Below, piece after piece: positions 10,734 through 20,245 of a stretch of DNA of 64,000 nt. This DNA is from Poriferisodalis sp965226645 (GTDB taxonomy: Bacteria > Actinomycetota > Acidimicrobiia > Acidimicrobiales > Poriferisodalaceae): the NCBI GenBank assembly GCA_965226645.1, contig CBDDDL010000002.1, positions 620,001-684,000 on the forward strand, read 5' to 3'. The notes under the pieces are model-generated. The model did not search any database. It was given only the letters and a program-made list of their open reading frames with translations, and had not been told where the DNA came from. Made by a program: the position numbers and the translations under genes. Position 1 is the first letter of the stretch, and the number at the start of each line of letters is the position of its first letter.

Positions 10734-12080
10734 TCAGCGCTCGATGAGAGCGGTCGTGCCGTCGGGCATCAATTGCAGGCGGGAGCCGTCGGCGGCCTGG
10801 CTGTAGAAGGTCGGCTGGCTGGATGCCTCGAGCGTGGCGAGCATGGCCGGCAACGGGGCACCGACGCTTCGCAGGAACTCGATGACCCGGGCAGGCCCGA
10901 GGTGGTCGAGCATCTCGAACGGGCCGTGGACCCAGTTGAAGCCCCAGCGGATGGCGTTGTCGATGTTTGCGATGTCGTCGGCGATCTCGGGCACCAGGTC
11001 TGCCGCGTACGCCAGCGTGCCGCCGAAGACGTGCCGAGCCAGGTCACCCTGAGGTCCCTCGGCGAACAGCACCTCGCCCAATTCAGCGGGGACGCCGTCG
11101 CGGTCGGGCTCGGTTGCCGCCCGCCACTCGCCGGTGACGAGATCAAACGTCTCGGCCGTCCGTGAGCCGTCGTCCATCTTCGTGCGCCGGCTGAATCCGC
11201 CACCGGTCTTGCGGCCGAGCTGGCCGCGAGCCGCCATCGCCTTCTCGGTGGGGGGAAACTCGGCGAACTCGTGGCCCCGGTCGCCCGGCGGCAGATTTTG
11301 GGCCAGGTTGGCGCCGACCAGCTCCATCACGTCCAGCCCGATCAGGTCGATGAGCCCGTACAGACCGGTCGGCGGAAGGCCGACGGGCGCACCCAGCACG
11401 GCGTCGATCGTTTCCTGGGTCATACCGTCGGCCAGGAACGGCTTGGCGTGGTGGAGGCCCGACAGCATGAAGTAGCAGCCGATGCGGTTGCCGATGAAGT
11501 TGACGGTGTCCTTGGCGTGCACGACGCCCTTGCCCAGCTGCTCGGCTCCGAAGTGGGCAAACGCCTCGATGACCCCTGGCTCGGTGTCGGAACCGGGCAC
11601 CAGTTCGAACAGCTTCATCACCTGCACGGGGTTGAAGAAGTGCGTGATCGCCACGTCGCGCCGGAATCGCTCGCTCATGCCCTCGCTGATCTTTCGCAGC
11701 GGGATGCCCGACGTGTTCGACGAGATGACCGAACCGTCGCTGCGGGCGACTTCGAGGCGCTCGAACAGCTCACGTTTGGTGGCGAGGTCTTCGACGATCG
11801 CCTCGCACACCCAGTCGTAGCCGGCGATGTCGTCGAGGTGGTGCTCGACCGTGCCGATGCTGACGAGTTCCCGGAAGTCGGCGTCGACCGAGTCGCGCGC
11901 TCGCTGCGCTGCGGCCTCGTCGACATCGAGCAGCAGCACGCGGCAGCCGGCTCTTGCCGACACAGCCGCAATGCCGGCGCCCATCGTGCCCGCCCCGATG
12001 ATTGCTACTGAATTGATGCGCCTCACAGGCTCGGCCGAATCGCTGCGCCTCACAGGCTCGGCCGAATTGATCTCTGTCAC
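10734..12080 (-). CDS. 3-hydroxyacyl-CoA dehydrogenase
   Basis: This 448-residue NAD-dependent enzyme oxidises 3-hydroxyacyl-CoA in beta-oxidation. It has a Rossmann N-domain (IIGAGTMGAGIA), the catalytic dyad region ITHFFNPVQVMKLFELVPG, and two 3HCDH C-terminal domains including NFIGNRIGCYFM and GLYGLIDLIGLDV. It lacks an enoyl-CoA hydratase domain, so it is the stand-alone dehydrogenase rather than a full FadB fusion. The GTG start at 12080 is preceded by acyl-CoA dehydrogenase with a 9-nt gap, indicating a two-gene operon. The first 22 residues hold a 9-residue tandem repeat (SAEPVRRSD/SAEPVRRIN) placed before the conserved domain, which looks like a recent duplication. Confidence 0.9.
   Translation of the reverse strand: MTEINSAEPVRRSDSAEPVRRINSVAIIGAGTMGAGIAAVSARAGCRVLLLDVDEAAAQRARDSVDADFRELVSIGTVEHHLDDIAGYDWVCEAIVEDLATKRELFERLEVARSDGSVISSNTSGIPLRKISEGMSERFRRDVAITHFFNPVQVMKLFELVPGSDTEPGVIEAFAHFGAEQLGKGVVHAKDTVNFIGNRIGCYFMLSGLHHAKPFLADGMTQETIDAVLGAPVGLPPTGLYGLIDLIGLDVMELVGANLAQNLPPGDRGHEFAEFPPTEKAMAARGQLGRKTGGGFSRRTKMDDGSRTAETFDLVTGEWRAATEPDRDGVPAELGEVLFAEGPQGDLARHVFGGTLAYAADLVPEIADDIANIDNAIRWGFNWVHGPFEMLDHLGPARVIEFLRSVGAPLPAMLATLEASSQPTFYSQAADGSRLQLMPDGTTALIER
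12017..12067. repeat. 27-bp-period tandem duplication in the 3-hydroxyacyl-CoA dehydrogenase N-terminus
   Basis: A 24-bp sequence beginning TGCGCCTCACAGGC occurs identically at 12017-12040 and 12044-12067. The 27-bp period keeps the reading frame and duplicates nine residues at the extreme N-terminus of the dehydrogenase. Confidence 0.9.
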
Positions 12081-12089
12081 GCCTGCTGC

Positions 12090-13244
12090 CTATCGGGTAC
12101 CGGTGACTTCGCGCCCGATGATCTCTTTCATGATCTCGGTAGTGCCGCCGTAGATCGTCTGCACCCGGGCGTCTGCGTACGCCTTCGAGATGGGGTACTC
12201 CGACATGAATCCGTAGCCGCCGAACAGCTGCAGGCAGCGAGTGATGAGCTTCAGCTGCATTTCGGTGACCCACCACTTGGCCTCTGCTGCGTCGGTCGCC
12301 GTCAGCTCGCCCTCGTTGAGCGCCTCGATCTGGCGGTCCACGAACACCCAGGCAATGTCGAGCTCGGTCTTCATCTCGGCCAGCTCGAAGCGGGTGTTCT
12401 GGAACGAGGCGATCGACTGGCCGAACGCCTGCCGTTCACCGACGTAGTCCACAGTCCAGCCGAACGCGGCTTGGGCATGCGCCACCCCTCCCACCGCGAT
12501 CGACAGCCGTTCCTGGGGCAGGTTGCGCACCAAGTGCATGAAGCCATTGCCTTCACCGCCGAGAAGGTTCTCTGCGGGCACGAACACGTCGTCGAAGAAG
12601 AGTTCGGCGGTGTCCTGAGACTTCAAGCCCAACTTGTCGAGGTTGCGACCTCGCTCGAAGCCCTCCATGCCCTCCTCGAGCACGATCAGCGACATGCCCC
12701 GGTGCTTTTCGGCGGGATCTGTCTTCGCCGCAACGATCACCAGATCGGAGTTGATGCCGTTCGTAATGAAGGTCTTCGAGCCGTTCACGATGTACCCATC
12801 GCCCTTGGGTAGCGCCGTCGTGCTCATCGATGCCAGATCCGAACCGATGCCCGGCTCCGTCATGGCGATGGCGCTCATCAGCTCACCGCTGGCCAGACCG
12901 GGCATCCACCGCTCGGCCTGCGAGTCGTCACAGAGGTTCATGAAGTACGGCAGGCAGATGTCGTTGTGCAAGGTCATGCACTGTCCCGAGCCGGCCACAC
13001 CCGCAGCCATGATTTCCTCGTTGAGGATCGCGTTGTAACGGAAATCGAGCACGCCGCCCCCGCCGTAGCGCTCGTCGACGGCGGTCGCCAGCAGGCCCAC
13101 ATCGCCGGCCTTGCGGAACATGGCCTTGTCGACCTTGCCGTCGGATTCCCACTTCTCGTGGTTGGGGACGATCTCGCGTTCGGTGAAAGCCCGGGCCGTA
13201 TCACGGAACATTTCGTGCTCTTGCTCAAAGATGGTGCGCCGCAT
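12090..13244 (-). CDS. Acyl-CoA dehydrogenase
   Basis: This FAD-dependent acyl-CoA dehydrogenase (384 residues from ATG 13244) catalyses the first oxidation of fatty acyl-CoA degradation. Standard signatures are AIAMTEPGIGSDLASM (flavin and substrate binding), GSKTFITNGINSDLVIVAAKTD, and the C-terminal LQLFGGYGFMSEYPISKAY. The catalytic Glu lies in YGGTTEIMKEIIGRE. The sequence upstream of 13244 is open but unlike the family, and 13244 gives the standard start (MRRTIFEQEHEMFRDTAR). It precedes 3-hydroxyacyl-CoA dehydrogenase by 9 nt and is divergent from the thioesterase at 13332. Chain-length preference is not readable. Confidence 0.93.
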   Translation of the reverse strand: MRRTIFEQEHEMFRDTARAFTEREIVPNHEKWESDGKVDKAMFRKAGDVGLLATAVDERYGGGGVLDFRYNAILNEEIMAAGVAGSGQCMTLHNDICLPYFMNLCDDSQAERWMPGLASGELMSAIAMTEPGIGSDLASMSTTALPKGDGYIVNGSKTFITNGINSDLVIVAAKTDPAEKHRGMSLIVLEEGMEGFERGRNLDKLGLKSQDTAELFFDDVFVPAENLLGGEGNGFMHLVRNLPQERLSIAVGGVAHAQAAFGWTVDYVGERQAFGQSIASFQNTRFELAEMKTELDIAWVFVDRQIEALNEGELTATDAAEAKWWVTEMQLKLITRCLQLFGGYGFMSEYPISKAYADARVQTIYGGTTEIMKEIIGREVTGTR

Positions 13245-13331
13245 GGTCGCAGCGTATGCCTCGACGGCAATGCGGGCCACGGGCCGACTCGACAGCCGAC
13301 CGCCGCGGCGGCACAGATAGCGTCTCGGCCC

Positions 13332-14042
13332 GTGACGCAGCAGGATTCGCAGAGCGAAACAGCCAGCGCAGTCGGGCCAATCGGGCCTGGACATGATTGG
13401 AGCGCCGTCGAACGGGCCGCCGCTGCGATGCGTCGGCTGAACCAGGCGCTGACCGGTCGGCGGGTCGACGATGCCGTGCTCGATGAGGTCACCGCAACGG
13501 TCACCGCGGTCGCCGACCGGCTGGAACAGGGCACGCTGCGAGTGAAGCTTGACGACATGCTCTCTCGGCCGTACCTCCGGGAGATCTACGAAGGTCTGTT
13601 CTTCCCGCTGCCGCTCGAGGTTGGCGACGAGATCGAGTTCGATCCCTTCTCAATAGGCGGAGGCAAGTTGCATCCCGCGTCGGTCGACGTCAGGTACTAC
13701 AAGGAGTCCGATGAGGCGGTCACCGGCCAAGCCATTGTCGACCCCATGTTCGCCGGACCGCCTGAGCGCACTCACGGTGGCGTGGTTGCGCTCGTCATCG
13801 ACGAGCTGATGGGCGCGTTGAATCGCATGCGGGGCCGCCAGGCCTACACAGGCCGGCTCACCGTCCACTACCGCGCTGCCACCCCGCTAGGCGTCCCGTT
13901 GCAGCTTCGGGCGTGGATCGGGGACACCTCGGGACGCAAGATCGTCCAGCACGCTGAAGTACACGGCCCCGCAGGCCTGTGTGTCACTGCAGAGGGCTTG
14001 TTCATCCTGCGAGCCGACGCACCCCCGGTGCCGGAGGCCTAG
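13332..14042 (+). CDS. PaaI-like hotdog-fold acyl-CoA thioesterase
   Basis: This 236-residue protein begins at GTG 13332. The C-terminal half is a hotdog thioesterase domain with GPPERTHGGVVALVIDELMG, the central helix motif of the PaaI/4HBT class that carries the active-site acid. Strands around YTGRLTVHYRAATPLGVPL follow. The N-terminal half (about 100 residues, partly helical) is an extension of unknown role. It is divergent from the acyl-CoA dehydrogenase/3-hydroxyacyl-CoA dehydrogenase pair across an 87-bp gap. That placement suggests hydrolysis of CoA esters connected to the same fatty-acid pathway. The exact substrate is unknown. Confidence 0.78.
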   Translation: MTQQDSQSETASAVGPIGPGHDWSAVERAAAAMRRLNQALTGRRVDDAVLDEVTATVTAVADRLEQGTLRVKLDDMLSRPYLREIYEGLFFPLPLEVGDEIEFDPFSIGGGKLHPASVDVRYYKESDEAVTGQAIVDPMFAGPPERTHGGVVALVIDELMGALNRMRGRQAYTGRLTVHYRAATPLGVPLQLRAWIGDTSGRKIVQHAEVHGPAGLCVTAEGLFILRADAPPVPEA

Positions 14043-14117
14043 CGCAGCGAGCGACGGGGCAGCGGGTTTCAGGTCACGGGTCGAGCACGGTGCCCAGCGC
14101 TTCGACCTGGCGCAGGT

Positions 14118-15569
<1,452 letters not shown>

Positions 15570-15595
15570 CGCAGGCTCACGGTACCGATCGCTGC

Positions 15596-16117
15596 TTACG
15601 CCTCTGGTGAGCTTTTGGCCAGCGACCACAGCTCGACTGGATCAGCAATGCGCACGCAGTCCTGGTCGGCCACGGCTGCCAACTCGCCGACGGTGACCAT
15701 TTCGGGTGCGAGCTCCGCCAGCGGGTCGAGTACGAATCGGCGTTCGGACATGCGCGGGTGAGGGATCGAAAGCGCTGGATCGTCAAGTTCGAGATTGCCG
15801 AACACCAGCACGTCGACGTCGAGGGTTCGGGGACCCCAGCGCTCCCGGCGAATGCGCCGCGCTGCCGTTTCGAGCGCTTGGCAACGGGCGAGCAGCTCGT
15901 ACGGGCTGTCGATCACCGCCAGCTCAGCCACCAGATTCAGAAACGGCGGCTGCTCGGGGCCGCCGACAGGTGCGCTGCGATACACACCCGAACAGGCGAC
16001 CAGCACCCCGGCCTGCGCCAGCGTCGCCAGCGCATCTGCGATCTGTACAGCTGGCTCGCCCAGATTCGCTCCCAAACCGACGAACGCCCTCGTCGCGACG
16101 GGGCCCGATGCCGACAT
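15596..16117 (-). CDS. folK: 6-hydroxymethyl-7,8-dihydropterin pyrophosphokinase
   Basis: FolK transfers pyrophosphate from ATP to hydroxymethyl-dihydropterin, making the substrate of FolP. The family signatures are AFVGLGANLGEP at the N-terminus, YRSAPVGGPEQPPFLN (pterin loop), RERWGPRTLDVDVLVF (ATP and magnesium site) and IPHPRMSERRFVL. From ATG 16117 it is 173 residues, slightly longer than the E. coli enzyme. The start lies 4 nt after the folB stop, indicating tight coupling. folB, folK and, elsewhere, folP together cover the pterin branch of folate synthesis. Confidence 0.94.
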   Translation of the reverse strand: MSASGPVATRAFVGLGANLGEPAVQIADALATLAQAGVLVACSGVYRSAPVGGPEQPPFLNLVAELAVIDSPYELLARCQALETAARRIRRERWGPRTLDVDVLVFGNLELDDPALSIPHPRMSERRFVLDPLAELAPEMVTVGELAAVADQDCVRIADPVELWSLAKSSPEA

Positions 16118-16121
16118 CGGC

Positions 16122-16535
16122 TCAACCCGAGTGGCGGGTGATGCGCACCGCACTGGTGGCCAGGTCTTCGGAGACGGGCGGCCGCAGCTTCGTGACGGTC
16201 ACCGTCGCAGCGGTGACGCGTTCGATGGCGCACAGCTCGGCGGCGATCAACTCAGCGAGCCGTTCGAGCAGCCGTGCCCCCGCGCCGGCGCAGACGGCGA
16301 CGATGCCTTCGCACGCCGCGCCGTAGTCGATCGTGTCGCAGAGTTCGTCAGAAGCGCCCGCAGGAGCCAGATCGGCGTAAATGTCGGCGTCCACCGACAG
16401 CGGCTGCGGCGATTCGCGTTCATGGGGCAACGCGCCGACCACGCACATCACGCGCAGGCCACGCAGTTCGATTCGGTCGCCGGAAGGCGACGCGGCAGAC
16501 TCGGCGCCGGAAGGCGACGCCTGGGGGGAGGTCAC
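16122..16535 (-). CDS. folB: Dihydroneopterin aldolase
   Basis: FolB cleaves dihydroneopterin to hydroxymethyl-dihydropterin and glycolaldehyde. The core domain begins DRIELRGLRVMCVVGALPHE and contains TIDYGAACEGIV and VTVTKLRPPV, all typical. The GTG start at 16535 gives 137 residues. About 20 residues precede the normal start of the domain and include a duplicated ASPSG peptide. At the DNA level a 15-bp unit (GCCGGAAGGCGACGC) is repeated at 16479-16493 and 16506-16520 with a 27-bp period. It lies 16 nt after the phosphatase-like gene and 4 nt before folK. Confidence 0.9.
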   Translation of the reverse strand: MTSPQASPSGAESAASPSGDRIELRGLRVMCVVGALPHERESPQPLSVDADIYADLAPAGASDELCDTIDYGAACEGIVAVCAGAGARLLERLAELIAAELCAIERVTAATVTVTKLRPPVSEDLATSAVRITRHSG

Positions 16536-16551
16536 CTGCCGCGGTCCCGAG

Positions 16552-17094
16552 CTAAACCGCAGCCCCGGGGCCGGACGAACCCGCCGACCCGCGATCGGCG
16601 AGGATTCCGAGAGCCACCTCCACGACACGGCGACCGTCAGGACCAACGCGGCGGCCGAAGATGCGCTCGGTTATGGCCGTCGCCTGTGGCCCAGCGGATA
16701 CTTTGCCGGAAAGCAGCAGGTACGAGGCCACGAAGCCGCAGATGTCCTCGCCGACGCGCTCTTTGTGCAGCACGACGCGCTTGCGTTCGCTGCTCAGCCG
16801 GGCCAGATCGTCGTGGACCGCCTGCAGGTAGGACGCAAGGTCGTCGAGGAACGGCCACGGGTGATGCCGGTACGGCAGGTCGAGTTCGTCGTAATTGTGA
16901 AGATTGTGCGGCGCCGCGATGAGAGATACCACGGTGTCGAAGCTGTTGCGCCGCAGCCAGATGATCTCTTCCTGCCGGCGAACGCGCCGATGACTAGCGC
17001 CATAGCCGCCGGGTCGCTCACAGACTGCGAGCTGGTCGGCGACGACCCAGTTGAAGTTGCGGGGTTGTATTCCTTCCGCCCACTTCCCTCTCAT
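16552..17094 (-). CDS. Dual-specificity-phosphatase-like protein with degenerate active site
   Basis: This 180-residue protein shows the layout of the cysteine phosphatase fold. It opens with RNFNWVVADQLAVCERPGG, then EEIIWLRRNSFDTVVSLI. A substrate-entry strand is followed by VVLHKERVGEDICGFVASYL at the position of the signature HCxxGxxR loop and its helix. The nucleophilic Cys is replaced by Lys and the phosphate-binding Arg by Asp, so classical phosphatase catalysis is not expected. It is first in the folB-folK-lysS run, with a 16-nt gap to folB. The fold assignment is by pattern only; a non-phosphatase regulatory or binding role is possible. Confidence 0.5.
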   Translation of the reverse strand: MRGKWAEGIQPRNFNWVVADQLAVCERPGGYGASHRRVRRQEEIIWLRRNSFDTVVSLIAAPHNLHNYDELDLPYRHHPWPFLDDLASYLQAVHDDLARLSSERKRVVLHKERVGEDICGFVASYLLLSGKVSAGPQATAITERIFGRRVGPDGRRVVEVALGILADRGSAGSSGPGAAV

Positions 17095-17197
17095 ACGACG
17101 CTGTCCCTAGCACTGTGGCTCCGGCGGAGACTACCGCTGTTGACCTGACTGTGACACGGTTCGAGGAGACTGCGCTGACGCCCCCAGCGCGCGCGTG

Positions 17198-17791
17198 TCA
17201 ATGCTCGTCGGCGGCTTCAGAATCGTATGCGCGGATCTCGGTCAAGTTGCGGTACTTCTGAGCCAAATCCAGCCCGTATCCGATGACCCATACCGGCGGC
17301 AGGCGAAACCCGATGTAGTCCACGATGCCGTTGAGGCTGCCGTTGTGTTCGCGCGTCAGCAACGAGCACACCGCCAGGCTTGCGGGGCTGCGCGCGAGCA
17401 GGCTGCGCCGCAGGTACGAAAGTGTGAGCCCGCTTTCAACGATGTCCTCCACCAGGATGACGTCGCGGCCCGCGATGTCGATGTCCAGATCCTTCAGGAT
17501 GCGGACCACGCCGCTGGACCGGGTGCTGCTGCCGTAGGACGACACGGCCATGAAATCCATCTCGACCGGCAAGTCGATGGCCCGGCTGAGATCCGAAGCA
17601 AACATCACGGCGCCCTTGAGCACTGCGACGAGCAGTGGCTCCCGTCCGCTGTAGTCGGCAGTGATCTGCGCGCCCAGTTCTGCGACACGCTCAGCGATCT
17701 GCGAACCGGACACGAGCACGTCCCCGACGGCGGGGTCGCTGGCGAGCATCGCGCTCAGATCGCTGTCGGAAGCCTGCGGAACCGGTGCCAT
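17198..17791 (-). CDS. hpt: Hypoxanthine(-guanine) phosphoribosyltransferase
   Basis: Hpt salvages hypoxanthine and guanine with PRPP to give IMP and GMP. The PRPP-binding signature VILVEDIVESGLTL and the purine-binding region VWVIGYGLDLAQKYRNL are present, as is LVAVLKGAVMFASDL near the N-terminus. From ATG 17791 the protein is 197 residues. A GTG two codons upstream is also possible. It follows tilS by about 37 nt, the common actinobacterial order. The usual next gene, ftsH, is absent: downstream comes the phosphatase-like/folB run instead. Confidence 0.93.
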   Translation of the reverse strand: MAPVPQASDSDLSAMLASDPAVGDVLVSGSQIAERVAELGAQITADYSGREPLLVAVLKGAVMFASDLSRAIDLPVEMDFMAVSSYGSSTRSSGVVRILKDLDIDIAGRDVILVEDIVESGLTLSYLRRSLLARSPASLAVCSLLTREHNGSLNGIVDYIGFRLPPVWVIGYGLDLAQKYRNLTEIRAYDSEAADEH

Positions 17792-17828
17792 CGTCACGTG
17801 AGCCGAACTTAGCGGCCCACGCATCGAA

Positions 17829-18743
17829 TCACCCGGTCCGGTCCCCATCGTGCGCGCGAGCCGTCTCGATGCGCAGCACGCCGGACGAGCGGCTGACGCG
17901 ACGGCCACCGCCGACCTCGGTGGCGCGGTGCCCGCCCCTCGCGACGTCAAGCACCCGCTCAACCGCGGCAGCGTCGGGCGGATACCGCGTCGGGTGAGGG
18001 GTTCGCAGCCAGGCACGGATCGCTCGGCGCGCCAGTGCCACAGGAGCGGCCGCCAACTCGCTTGCGTTCGTGGGATCGACGTCTGTAGCCAACTCGTCGA
18101 GAAACTCGGTGTCCGCAGCTGCCAGCGCAGCTGAACGCGCGAGCAGCGGCACGACATCGCGTCCGGCAACATCGCACAGCAGTGGAATCAGCTCGTGGCG
18201 AACACGGGTGCGCAAGTAACGGCGATCCGAATTGGACGGGTCTCGGATCGGCTCGTAGCCCACCAGCTCGCAAACCCTCTCGGTATCCGATCGCCGCAGA
18301 CCGAGCAGTGGTCGCCGATCAGCCCGCATGCCCGCCAGCGCATCGACGGAGCCGCCGCGCATCAGCTGCAACAGCACGGTTTCCGCTTGATCGTCAGCCG
18401 TATGACCCAACAACGCGTCATGGCCCAGCGCGGCCCGTCGAGCCTCACGTGCACGCGCTTGCAGATTGGGGCCGTCGCTCAGTTCGAGGCGAACGATGCG
18501 CAACTCGGCGCCGATCTGATTGCACAGTGCCGCGACCCGTGCTGCCTCAGCAGAGCCGTCAGCGCGGATGCCATGGTCCGCGTGCACTGCGGTGACTGCG
18601 GATCCGGTGTCGCTCGCGAAACGGCATGCCAGAGCGACCAAAGCGGCGGAGTCGGGCCCGCCAGACACGCCGCACACAAGGTCGCGGCCCGCATGCGGGC
18701 CGAATGCGCACTGCTCGAGAAGGTTCTCAAGTTCGAACCCCAC
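17829..18743 (-). CDS. tilS: tRNA(Ile)-lysidine synthetase
   Basis: TilS converts the wobble cytidine of tRNA-Ile(CAU) to lysidine using ATP and lysine. The N-terminal PP-loop motif GVSGGPDSAALVAL and the downstream HADHGIRADGS and GHTADDQAETVLLQLMRG segments identify the ATP-pyrophosphatase core. The C-terminal part is short (about 304 residues in total), as in other actinobacterial TilS. GTG 18743 is preferred because AGAGGGGG lies just upstream and it avoids overlapping the metalloprotease. GTG 18776 would add 11 residues. It is flanked by the metalloprotease upstream and hpt downstream. Confidence 0.93.
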   Translation of the reverse strand: MGFELENLLEQCAFGPHAGRDLVCGVSGGPDSAALVALACRFASDTGSAVTAVHADHGIRADGSAEAARVAALCNQIGAELRIVRLELSDGPNLQARAREARRAALGHDALLGHTADDQAETVLLQLMRGGSVDALAGMRADRRPLLGLRRSDTERVCELVGYEPIRDPSNSDRRYLRTRVRHELIPLLCDVAGRDVVPLLARSAALAAADTEFLDELATDVDPTNASELAAAPVALARRAIRAWLRTPHPTRYPPDAAAVERVLDVARGGHRATEVGGGRRVSRSSGVLRIETARAHDGDRTG

Positions 18744-18759
18744 CAGACCCCCTCTGGCG

Positions 18760-19938
18760 TCAGACCGCTGGAACACGCTCCAGCCAGGCTGCCGGATCGC
18801 GGATCTCCGCCATCGTGGGGAGGTGCTCGACGCGTTCCCAGATGCGATCTACTGCCCGCGGTCCGCGTTCGGCCTCGATCTCGGCGATGAAGTCCTCGCC
18901 CGCCTGATACTGCGCAAGCTTCGCTTCGATCCCCAGCAGACGCTGTACCAGCCGAGCCAACCCGCGCGCGTTGCGTCGACGGTGGTGCATCACCAAGGCG
19001 AACCGTTCGGCATCGGGAATGTGGCCGAGTGCTGCTCGTGCCATGGTGACGTCGCCATGGCCTTCGACCAAGCTCATCATGCCCCCGACTTGCGAGATCA
19101 GACCTCGCTGGTGCTCTGTCGCAAACACCGCCGCGAGCCCTCCCTCGGCCAGGGCGTCATCGCCTGAACGACGCTGCGCCACGAGCTTCCGCAAGCCCTC
19201 TCGCAATCGATCGGGGTCGGGCTGTGCTTGGTCGACGAGACCGTTCACGAGCTCGAGGAAGTGCGGCCGGAGCCACGGCACGCCGGTGAACTGAGATCGG
19301 TGCGTCAGCTCGTGCAGCGCGAGCCAGAGGCGGAATTGCGCCGGGGAGAAGGCGAAACGCTTCTCGGTGACCAGGATGTTCGGCCCGACGAAGTAGACGA
19401 CGTCGCCGACGGGATCACCACCAGCGTGCGCGGTCGGCTCGGCGTCGTCGTCCGACGCCCACAGCAAGTCGTACTGGCCCAGCACGCGGCGCGCCATCCA
19501 TCCGAGCACCGTGCCGAGCTCGACGGCGCCCAAGGTGCGGCCCATCCGCGTCGCTCCCGCAGAGTCGCCATCGGCGGACGTGTCGCCCAGCAGCGGCTTC
19601 AGCAAACGCCGGAAGGCGGCAATGTTCGCGTCGATCCAGCCCGCCCGGTCAATCACCTCTGCACGGGCGTCGCCCGCGGAGTACAGGCCGGTCTCCGCAG
19701 CGACGAGCTCGGAAGCGATCGGCACAAAGCGTGCAAAATCGTCTCGCAAGGATCGAGCGAGGTACGAACGGTAGAGCGGCTCGGTGCCCGCGACGCGCAC
19801 GGCAATGCGGCGCGCAAGATCCCAGTCCACATGCTCGTCATCGGGCACATCGCGTCGTTGCCGAGCCGGTGGCTGCCGCATGACATCCTTGGCAAGGCGG
19901 GCCGCAGCGGTCCTCAGTACCCCCGAACGCCCGGCCAT
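18760..19938 (-). CDS. Zinc-dependent metalloprotease, DUF2342 family
   Basis: This 392-residue protein belongs to the zincin-like DUF2342 family, often annotated as coenzyme F420 biosynthesis-associated. The metal-binding helix HELTHRSQF supplies the HExxH motif. A Glu-containing helix around MSLVEGHGDVTM is the likely third-ligand region. The upstream segment VYFVGPNILVTEKRF is also typical. It is directly upstream of tilS, a linkage widespread in Actinomycetota. The start is ATG 19938. Its substrate is unknown, and no F420 genes lie nearby, so the F420 label is only a family name here. Confidence 0.85.
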   Translation of the reverse strand: MAGRSGVLRTAAARLAKDVMRQPPARQRRDVPDDEHVDWDLARRIAVRVAGTEPLYRSYLARSLRDDFARFVPIASELVAAETGLYSAGDARAEVIDRAGWIDANIAAFRRLLKPLLGDTSADGDSAGATRMGRTLGAVELGTVLGWMARRVLGQYDLLWASDDDAEPTAHAGGDPVGDVVYFVGPNILVTEKRFAFSPAQFRLWLALHELTHRSQFTGVPWLRPHFLELVNGLVDQAQPDPDRLREGLRKLVAQRRSGDDALAEGGLAAVFATEHQRGLISQVGGMMSLVEGHGDVTMARAALGHIPDAERFALVMHHRRRNARGLARLVQRLLGIEAKLAQYQAGEDFIAEIEAERGPRAVDRIWERVEHLPTMAEIRDPAAWLERVPAV

Positions 19939-19954
19939 ACGCAACGCCTCGGGC

Positions 19955-20089
19955 TCAGCGCTTCGGGTAGCGGGGGGCGGTCACCGTCTTGACGTAACCG
20001 ACGACCAGCTTCGCCACTGTCAGCACCGTCACGATGGTGAGGGGAACTGCGAGCCAGTAGTGCCAGACCTGCGCGCCGAGTGCGTTCAT
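19955..20089 (-). CDS. Small single-pass membrane protein (44 residues)
   Basis: Starting at ATG 20089, a 44-residue peptide has one hydrophobic helix (VPLTIVTVLTVAKLVVGYV, about residues 15-33) followed by a basic tail ending RYPKR. It ends 16 nt before the metalloprotease ATG on the same strand, which suggests co-transcription. The longer frame up to 20212 is only the antisense of the tRNA-Thr gene. No family is recognised. Confidence 0.55.
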   Translation of the reverse strand: MNALGAQVWHYWLAVPLTIVTVLTVAKLVVGYVKTVTAPRYPKR

Positions 20090-20148
20090 GGGCGGAAGGC
20101 TAGTTGCGTGAATCGCCCACACCGCGCTGGTACCGTGAGCCGGCTTCG

Positions 20149-20220
20149 GCCCGAGTAGCTCAGTGGCAGAGCGGCTCTCTCGTAAAGAGCAGGTCGTGGG
20201 TTCAATCCCCACCTCGGGCT
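20149..20220 (+). tRNA. tRNA-Thr (anticodon CGU)
   Basis: A complete cloverleaf is present. The acceptor GCCCGAG pairs with CTCGGGC, the D stem is GCTC/GAGC, the anticodon stem is GCTCT/AGAGC with loop CTCGTAA (anticodon CGT), and the T loop is TTCAATC. CCA is not encoded. It reads ACG and shares its acceptor stem with the tRNA-Thr(UGU) at 1783-1855. Confidence 0.95.
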
Positions 20221-20245
20221 CGACGACCGCAGCAGCGGGCGGCGT

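Noticed and set aside
12966..13331. Long N-terminal part of the thioesterase frame
   Set aside because: It is antisense to the acyl-CoA dehydrogenase, and the GTG at 13332 starts the plausible protein.
20090..20212. Upstream extension of the 44-residue membrane protein
   Set aside because: This sequence is the antisense of the tRNA-Thr(CGU) gene and yields a well-known spurious peptide pattern.
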